In this document: positions 6,773 through 11,286 of the stretch, in pieces | Layout: every line of letters starts with the position of its first letter | Numbering within the stretch: the stretch's first letter is position 1 | From: Desulfobacterales bacterium | GTDB lineage: Bacteria; Desulfobacterota; Desulfobacteria; Desulfobacterales; Desulfosalsimonadaceae | Length of the DNA stretch: 11,286 bases | Assembly (NCBI GenBank): GCA_029933295.1 | Contig: JAOZOL010000048.1 | Span: 1 to 11,286, forward strand | Direction of reading: 5' to 3' | Program-made: the position numbers and the translations under genes | The notes under the pieces: generated by a model | Seen by the model: the letters and a program-made list of their open reading frames with translations, nothing else | What the model was told of the DNA's origin: nothing | Database searches by the model: none

Positions 6773-8464
6773 TTAAGTTTTCAGCATCCGCTGTCGGAAT
6801 AATTTTTCAATGATTTCAGAAAGACCGCTGATATTATCCATAAATTCCAATTGATCCGCCGAAAAATACCCTTTCAGGAACTGCTGAGTCTGCAGATTGC
6901 ATCCGCAACCGATTGTAAAGACCTCAACATCATGCGCCCGGCAGTATTTAAGCGTATCACCGAGGCTGAGCCCACAATTGGCGGCCCCGTCGGTTATATG
7001 GATGATCATGCTGTTTTTATACTTTTTATTCAGCATCATGGCCGCAGCCATGATGGACTGTCCTGACGGTGTCCGCCCCTTGGGAATGACAGAGTACATT
7101 TTCCCGCCATAGTAAAGCTGGGTGAGCATACATACGCCACCGTCCTCGGAATAAGCATAGATGTCAATCAGGTTATCAAAGCCAACAGCAGCCTTTGCCA
7201 GAGAAACAAAAATTTTTTCTGCTGTCTCCCATGGCCTTTTACCGCCTGACTTTCCTCCCATGGATGATGATGCATCCGCAATAATACAAACATGCCATGG
7301 AAAATCAGATACAATAAGCTCTTTTTTTTTAAAGACTCTGCCATCCATGGGGACACGATAAAGACGCCGGGGATCAATCTTGCCTTCATACTGCGCCTTT
7401 TTTATGTACCTTTTGCGGCGGCGCATAAAAAGAGACTGCTGCTGTAAAAATATTTTTCTGAGCCGGTTAACAAGCATCTCATCAGGCTGGAAATCGCTTA
7501 TCGACTGGCTTTTCCTGACGATTGTTTCCATGGATTTTGCTTCAGGCTCTTCAACCGCCACAGCAATTACATCTGTCAGATCATTCTCGCCATCCTCAAG
7601 GGCTGCCTTTAAGCGGTTTAAAAGGTCATCCGGATCGGCAGAAGCCTGGTTTGATTCATCCGTATTCTCATTCTCATCCTCATCGTCATCGTCGTGATAA
7701 CCGTCATCCGTCTCACCCTGTGGAGCCGCTTCATCTCTAAAATTAATCGCATCAGGAGAAAACTGGAATTCTTCCCATTGAAAAATCTCATCAGCAACCC
7801 GCTCCCAAATATCCATATAAACATCTTTTCTTCTGGCTCGCCTTTCAGTAATGGATGGAAACAATGCGATATTGGACAGTTCTTCTGTAAGATGGCTTAA
7901 TATTTCAAGCGGTCCATAATAATAGGCATGCAGATTCTTTGCCTGTTCATCAAGGATTGTTGCTGCCCGCCAGACATCTGCAAGACTTGCCGGGCTGGGC
8001 GGCAATGCCGGATCTCTTCTGTCCGTTTCCCGTTCCAGGCGCCAGTATCGAGCCAGATAATGAGACCATACAGACGATTTCGCCCGCAGGTTAATATAGA
8101 TATCCTCGGCAGCCGCTATAACATTATTCAAATAACGATAAACGGAGTCCGATACGGTCAAAGCCTCCTTTTCCACCTTGCCGGTAACCCACTCGCGCCA
8201 TTCAAGGGAAGACATTCCTTCAAGCACCACCTGCCCGACCAGAGCATCGAAGGTCTCGAATGAAACCGGATAGTTTTCTTCTGCCACACCGGGATCAAGA
8301 AGTATAAACCGATTATCCGTTTCAACCATTCCTTTCCAGAAAACCGGTTTCACATTCCGGCCGATATAACCGGCCACCTTTCGTAAGGCCCGTAAACAGA
8401 GCATAAGCTCGGCGGTTTCATCGCCTGAACGGTTTTTCCGCCAGAATTCCGAATAAGTGGTCAT
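6773..8464 (-). CDS. VWA-domain protein, putative partner of the MoxR ATPase (NorD/CobT/CbbO-like architecture)
   Basis: A 563-residue soluble protein with no signal peptide or membrane segment. Residues 1-240 are mostly helical and rich in Trp/Arg/Glu, followed by a strongly acidic linker (about 244-280, dense in Asp and Glu), a basic stretch (347-366) and a C-terminal von Willebrand factor A domain (about 388-560). The metal-ion-dependent adhesion site is complete: Asp397, Ser399 and Ser401 (D-A-S-S-S), Thr465 in G-R-T-P-S-G and Asp492 in I-T-D-G. Helical domain, acidic linker and C-terminal VWA is the layout of NorD, CobT and CbbO, which act with an AAA+ partner to insert a metal or reactivate an enzyme. 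The AAA+ gene ends 32 bases upstream. A GAGGG ribosome-binding sequence lies six bases before the ATG. Four cysteines (497, 508, 520, 522) cluster late in the VWA domain. The client protein is unknown. Confidence 0.85.
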   Translation of the reverse strand: MTTYSEFWRKNRSGDETAELMLCLRALRKVAGYIGRNVKPVFWKGMVETDNRFILLDPGVAEENYPVSFETFDALVGQVVLEGMSSLEWREWVTGKVEKEALTVSDSVYRYLNNVIAAAEDIYINLRAKSSVWSHYLARYWRLERETDRRDPALPPSPASLADVWRAATILDEQAKNLHAYYYGPLEILSHLTEELSNIALFPSITERRARRKDVYMDIWERVADEIFQWEEFQFSPDAINFRDEAAPQGETDDGYHDDDDEDENENTDESNQASADPDDLLNRLKAALEDGENDLTDVIAVAVEEPEAKSMETIVRKSQSISDFQPDEMLVNRLRKIFLQQQSLFMRRRKRYIKKAQYEGKIDPRRLYRVPMDGRVFKKKELIVSDFPWHVCIIADASSSMGGKSGGKRPWETAEKIFVSLAKAAVGFDNLIDIYAYSEDGGVCMLTQLYYGGKMYSVIPKGRTPSGQSIMAAAMMLNKKYKNSMIIHITDGAANCGLSLGDTLKYCRAHDVEVFTIGCGCNLQTQQFLKGYFSADQLEFMDNISGLSEIIEKLFRQRMLKT

Positions 8465-8496
8465 TTTAAACCCTCTTGTCCGTTTTCAAATATTTA

Positions 8497-9366
8497 TTAC
8501 CGCTGACCATCGGGAAGATAGGGGACATAGGCACCTGCATCGGATTTTGTCTCGTGATCACCGGTCTCAACGTGTACCGCAAGAAGCAATGATTCAAGGG
8601 CATCTCTCGATACCTGCAGGCCGTAAATCAACGCCTCTTTCAAAGACGAGCCCAGGGATACCAGCTCGGCGATCATCAGGCTGTGACGAATTGAGATATT
8701 CAGATCAGCCTGTTCGTTATTCCTGATTTTTCCGATAATACTTAAAACCTGTTCAGCTTTTGTTGCATCAATCCCGGTTTTTCTGATCAACACCTCCTTT
8801 TCTACCGCCAAAGGAAGATATTCCAGATGAATACGATAGAATCTGTCTTTAAGGGCAGCATCAAGCGTATCTGTACCTGTAAATCCATCCCCTTCGTTCA
8901 TGGTGGCAAAAAAAATGACCTGGGGCGCTACCTTGACAAATCCCAGTTCATCGATCCAGATACACCGGTCTTCGGACAAAATAGAAAAAAGTTCATTTAA
9001 GGCATGTGGCGACTCTGACCGATTAATCTCTTCCAGATGAATCACGCAACCCGGTGTCTGAATTGCTTCAGGAAACAAAAATTCCTTGTAAAAAGTTTCA
9101 CCGCCTTTTAGCCGCTGCTGGCCAAAAAGTTCCCCGGACTCGGATAAAAGCCCGACCTGAAAGGTCGCCATCGGCCTTTTATAAATGCCGGCAAACTGAC
9201 GGACCATGGATGACTTGCCGCATCCCTGATTCCCTGTAATCAGTAGATTTACCGGGTGTTTTTCAGACATTTTCTTAAATCGTTCCAGGACAATTCTGTC
9301 CTCATTTAAAATAAAAAAGTTTGGGTCGATGGCCGGAGCCTTCAACTGCCTGGGTGTATCAGTCAT
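8497..9366 (-). CDS. MoxR-type AAA+ ATPase (CbbQ/NorQ/GvpN-like)
   Basis: A 289-residue single-domain AAA+ ATPase, the usual size for CbbQ/NorQ/BssE relatives, which form rings and remodel or activate enzymes with a VWA partner. Motifs in order are Walker A G-N-Q-G-C-G-K-S (45-52), a Walker B region V-I-H-L-E-E-I-N-R (108-116), sensor-1 Asn157 in A-T-M-N-E-G-D, a likely arginine finger Arg175 in L-K-D-R-F, and sensor-2 Arg227 in S-I-R-H-S-L. The Walker B carries Glu112-Glu113 where most relatives have Asp-Glu. A GAGGGGG stretch lies eleven bases before the ATG, slightly long spacing, but no better in-frame start is visible. The VWA gene follows 32 bases downstream, so the two are very likely co-translated partners. 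The family is certain; the client enzyme is not known. Confidence 0.92.
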   Translation of the reverse strand: MTDTPRQLKAPAIDPNFFILNEDRIVLERFKKMSEKHPVNLLITGNQGCGKSSMVRQFAGIYKRPMATFQVGLLSESGELFGQQRLKGGETFYKEFLFPEAIQTPGCVIHLEEINRSESPHALNELFSILSEDRCIWIDELGFVKVAPQVIFFATMNEGDGFTGTDTLDAALKDRFYRIHLEYLPLAVEKEVLIRKTGIDATKAEQVLSIIGKIRNNEQADLNISIRHSLMIAELVSLGSSLKEALIYGLQVSRDALESLLLAVHVETGDHETKSDAGAYVPYLPDGQR

Positions 9367-9454
9367 AATATCAAATGCCCCCTCTCTTCTTGTCTTAAAC
9401 GTTGATTTCTTAAAGCCGTTTCAAGGGAAATTAACACATCCGGATGTTGCTGCT

Positions 9455-9976
9455 TTATTGTTCCCATGGGACAAATACCTCATCCGGATGATCAAAAATA
9501 TAGCCCAGGCGGGCTTGTGAATCTTCTCTTACGACGTTTTGAGTGGCCGCATCAAAATTTTTGGATTCTATCCACCGCTCCAGCAACTGCCCCCCTGGCA
9601 ACCACATCTCCATCGTTTCTTTTTCAGTTACCCAGGCTTTAAGCTTTACTCCGAACCGACTTAAAATTTGCCAGACATTGTCCCGGTCACGCCGGTCACA
9701 ATAGACCATCATCACGCATTCTTCTATACCCAGGTTAACAGATGGCACTCTGTCATATTTGATAACCGGGATTTCTTTACTCTCCACAAAAGGATCAAGC
9801 TTTATCGCCAGCTCGTCCAGCCATAATTTTTCCCCTAAAACAATCCATTTGCCCCAGAATTGAAGCACTTCCCCGTTGGTCATTTCCTGCCCGTTGCGAA
9901 TAGTATATTTCTTCCCGAGCATAATTTTAGGATGGAATATGAAAATGAATTTTGAGTCCGGGTTATCCTGTATCAT
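9455..9976 (-). CDS. Conserved-looking hypothetical protein, 173 residues, tryptophan-rich
   Basis: I do not recognise this protein. It is soluble by composition, with no signal peptide and no convincing membrane helix. It has eight tryptophans (41, 44, 52, 102, 115, 125, 135, 171) and only two cysteines (87, 93). The N-terminal third looks mainly beta (F-I-F-I-F, W-G-K-W-I-V-L). Residues 84-118 read as strand-helix-strand (C-V-M-M-V-Y-C, then D-N-V-W-Q-I-L, then K-L-K-A-W-V), which could be a ferredoxin-like unit; this is a guess from pattern only. It starts 31 bases after the MoaD-like gene, with AAGG ten bases before the ATG, and ends 88 bases before the MoxR-type ATPase gene. Codon and base use look like the neighbours. 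Position suggests a role in the same process as the AAA+/VWA pair, perhaps as adaptor or substrate-specific subunit (inference). Confidence 0.8.
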   Translation of the reverse strand: MIQDNPDSKFIFIFHPKIMLGKKYTIRNGQEMTNGEVLQFWGKWIVLGEKLWLDELAIKLDPFVESKEIPVIKYDRVPSVNLGIEECVMMVYCDRRDRDNVWQILSRFGVKLKAWVTEKETMEMWLPGGQLLERWIESKNFDAATQNVVREDSQARLGYIFDHPDEVFVPWEQ

Positions 9977-10007
9977 GATATAAATACCTTAATTTAAGTG
10001 ATATAAT

Positions 10008-10289
10008 TTACCCGCCGGCGGCAAGCGGGATAATACTGATTTCGTCACCATCCTTAACTGTGGTTGAAAGTCCATCAAGACTCCGAAGGTTATCTCCGTT
10101 AAGAAAAATCAATACATTGGAGATGTTCCCTTTCGGGTCAATCAGATGCTCCTTTACACCGGGAAATCTTTTCTCAAGACGATCAATACAGTCAAGTATC
10201 CGTTCACCCTGGTCACCCTGGCAGGAATATTCTGTTTCTCCTTCGAACCAGCGTTTTAACGAACCTGGAATTATTATTTTAACAGGCAT
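10008..10289 (-). CDS. MoaD/ThiS-family sulfur-carrier-like protein
   Basis: A 93-residue protein with the beta-grasp pattern of MoaD/ThiS: an opening strand V-K-I-I-I-P (3-8), a helix around 28-40, V-L-I-F-L-N-G (60-66), then V-K-D-G-D-E-I-S-I-I-P (77-87) and a C-terminal A-A-G-G tail (90-93). The exposed Gly-Gly end is the site that, in known members, is adenylated by an E1-like enzyme and converted to a thiocarboxylate, donating sulfur for molybdopterin, tungstopterin, thiamine or another product. No E1-like (MoeB/ThiF) or molybdopterin synthase large-subunit gene is present in the window, so the product served cannot be named. A GGGGGA ribosome-binding stretch lies six bases before the ATG. 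It sits between an acyl-CoA dehydrogenase (53 bases upstream) and the 173-residue unknown (31 bases downstream). Confidence 0.88.
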   Translation of the reverse strand: MPVKIIIPGSLKRWFEGETEYSCQGDQGERILDCIDRLEKRFPGVKEHLIDPKGNISNVLIFLNGDNLRSLDGLSTTVKDGDEISIIPLAAGG

Positions 10290-10342
10290 TGGTTGTCCCC
10301 CATTAAATCTTGTCAGTCTTTCCGAATAATTTGCCTTAACCG

Positions 10343-11286
10343 CTAAAAAGACGATTCCGCCATCTTTACAGCAGAGCCATCAAAGTTTTTTATGTTTTTT
10401 ATTTTACCCATGGAAAGGGGGAGCACCGAAAAAGCAAAATATCCGGCCTGGCGAATCTGGCCATCATAAAAAGCGGCTTCACTGTTTTTCCGGATAACAT
10501 CGTCCTTTTTTTCTTCATCAACGTTTGCCAAACGCTTTTCAAGTTTTGGAAAGGCCACCACAGCCCGCCACAGAAGCAGCCAGGAAAGAACAACGTCGCC
10601 CATGACCTCTAAAAATGGATAAGCATGAGAAAATGCCGTGAGGACTTTTTCCGACATGGCATTTTGACCGAGGGAAAACGCGCATTCAACCAATTGGTCA
10701 GAGGCTGCTTTAACCTCAACCGCAATCGGGGCCAGTTCTTTTATTTTCTCAGCAAGGGATGCCGTCTTTTTTATCTCAGCAATCAGGTTCATAAAATATT
10801 CACCCTTGGCCATTCCCAGCTTTCTTGCCAGAAGATCCATGGCCTGAATGCCGTTGCTCCCTTCATAAATACTGAATATTTTTGAATCCCTCAACAGCTG
10901 TTCCACAGGATATTCCCGTGTATAACCATATCCACCGTAAACCTGGACTGCCTGTGTACAGACTTCAAAAGATTTGTCAGCACTGTATGCCTTTACGATG
11001 GGAGTCAGCAGCTCAATCAGTCCTTGCCAGCGGGCTTTATCCTCATCATTTTCAGCCGTCAGGACTTTATCAAAACAAAGGCCGACATAATAATTCAGAC
11101 TCCGCATCCCTGATACGTGGGCTTTCATCCAGATCAACATTCGACGTATGTCCGGATGATTGATAATGGGGACCTGAGGCGCATCAGGATCGGCCATTTT
11201 CAGGAGATGTTTTCCCTGCAAACGCTGCTTCGCATATTCGACGGCGTACAGGTAGGCGCTGCTGGCCAACGAAAGTCCCTGCATCC
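10343..11286 (-). CDS. Acyl-CoA dehydrogenase with C-terminal extension (FadE/DmdC-like), 5' end outside window
   Basis: Only the C-terminal 313 or so residues are visible; the frame is open to the right edge. The first Met seen (M-Q-G-L-S-L-A) matches an internal position in this family, so it is not the start. Visible are R-L-Q-G (21-24 of the fragment), Y-G-G-Y-G-Y-T-R-E-Y-P (116-126) and I-Y-E-G-S-N-G-I-Q (139-147). Glu141 of the fragment occupies the canonical catalytic-base position. About 150 residues follow that motif, matching the extra C-terminal domain of large acyl-CoA dehydrogenases such as those acting on 3-methylthiopropionyl-CoA (DmdC) or longer/aromatic acyl-CoAs. It would oxidise an acyl-CoA and pass electrons to electron-transfer flavoprotein. 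The substrate is unknown. The stop is TAG, and the MoaD-like gene starts 53 bases downstream on the same strand. Confidence 0.9.
   Translation of the reverse strand, partial: MQGLSLASSAYLYAVEYAKQRLQGKHLLKMADPDAPQVPIINHPDIRRMLIWMKAHVSGMRSLNYYVGLCFDKVLTAENDEDKARWQGLIELLTPIVKAYSADKSFEVCTQAVQVYGGYGYTREYPVEQLLRDSKIFSIYEGSNGIQAMDLLARKLGMAKGEYFMNLIAEIKKTASLAEKIKELAPIAVEVKAASDQLVECAFSLGQNAMSEKVLTAFSHAYPFLEVMGDVVLSWLLLWRAVVAFPKLEKRLANVDEEKKDDVIRKNSEAAFYDGQIRQAGYFAFSVLPLSMGKIKNIKNFDGSAVKMAESSF

Noticed and set aside
7380..7697. Plus-strand frame ending in a run of serines, opposite the acidic linker of the VWA protein
   Set aside because: The serine run is just the complement of the Asp/Glu codons of the linker; no start signal or neighbours on that strand.
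6773..9366. Calling the AAA+/VWA pair CobS/CobT (cobalt chelatase)
   Set aside because: The domain layout is similar, but no CobN or corrin-ring gene is present and the ATPase resembles the short CbbQ/NorQ type. The name would go beyond the evidence.
9437..9490. Ten-base palindrome CATCCGGATG occurring twice (9437-9446 and 9481-9490)
   Set aside because: The second copy encodes His-Pro-Asp within the 173-residue protein, and similar strings occur elsewhere from common codons. With a 34-base spacer and no flanking symmetry, I treat it as chance.

Overview
The window reads as part of the chromosome of an anaerobic, fatty-acid- or amino-acid-oxidising bacterium. A deltaproteobacterial (Desulfobacterota) sulfate reducer or syntroph is my best guess. 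This is an inference from gene content: a B12-dependent methylmalonyl-CoA pathway packed with acyl-CoA dehydrogenases, a PCC/MmdA-type carboxyltransferase and a MoxR/VWA pair. By eye the base composition is moderate (not counted). I see no rRNA, tRNA, insertion sequence, CRISPR array or phage gene. Every gene I can support lies on the minus strand, so transcription runs from the right edge to the left. No intergenic stretch exceeds about 135 bases.

Right block, in transcription order. The window opens inside an acyl-CoA dehydrogenase with the extra C-terminal domain of the FadE/DmdC-like group (10343-11286, 5' end missing). Next come a 93-residue MoaD/ThiS-like sulfur-carrier-type protein ending in Gly-Gly (10008-10289), an unrecognised tryptophan-rich 173-residue protein (9455-9976), a MoxR-type AAA+ ATPase (8497-9366) and a large protein with a C-terminal von Willebrand factor A domain and a very acidic linker (6773-8464). 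AAA+/VWA pairs in other bacteria remodel or load cofactors into enzymes. The client here is unknown, and this four-gene cassette is the most interesting part of the window.

Left block. After a gap of about 120 bases come an isovaleryl-CoA-dehydrogenase-type acyl-CoA dehydrogenase (5473-6651), methylmalonyl-CoA epimerase (4952-5353), single-chain methylmalonyl-CoA mutase (2801-4927), its G-protein chaperone MeaB (1824-2801, start overlapping the mutase stop) and a propionyl-CoA carboxylase/methylmalonyl-CoA decarboxylase carboxyltransferase (168-1721). A further reading frame begins at base 32 and runs off the left edge. Together these interconvert propionyl-CoA, (S)- and (R)-methylmalonyl-CoA and succinyl-CoA, linking propionyl-CoA from odd-chain or branched-chain substrates to central metabolism. 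The biotin carboxylase and biotin carrier needed to complete the carboxylase are not in the window.

The sequence does not prove that the two blocks are one operon. They share strand and tight spacing, and I found no convincing factor-independent terminator between them, but the two largest gaps between complete genes (about 120 bases each) flank the isovaleryl-type dehydrogenase.
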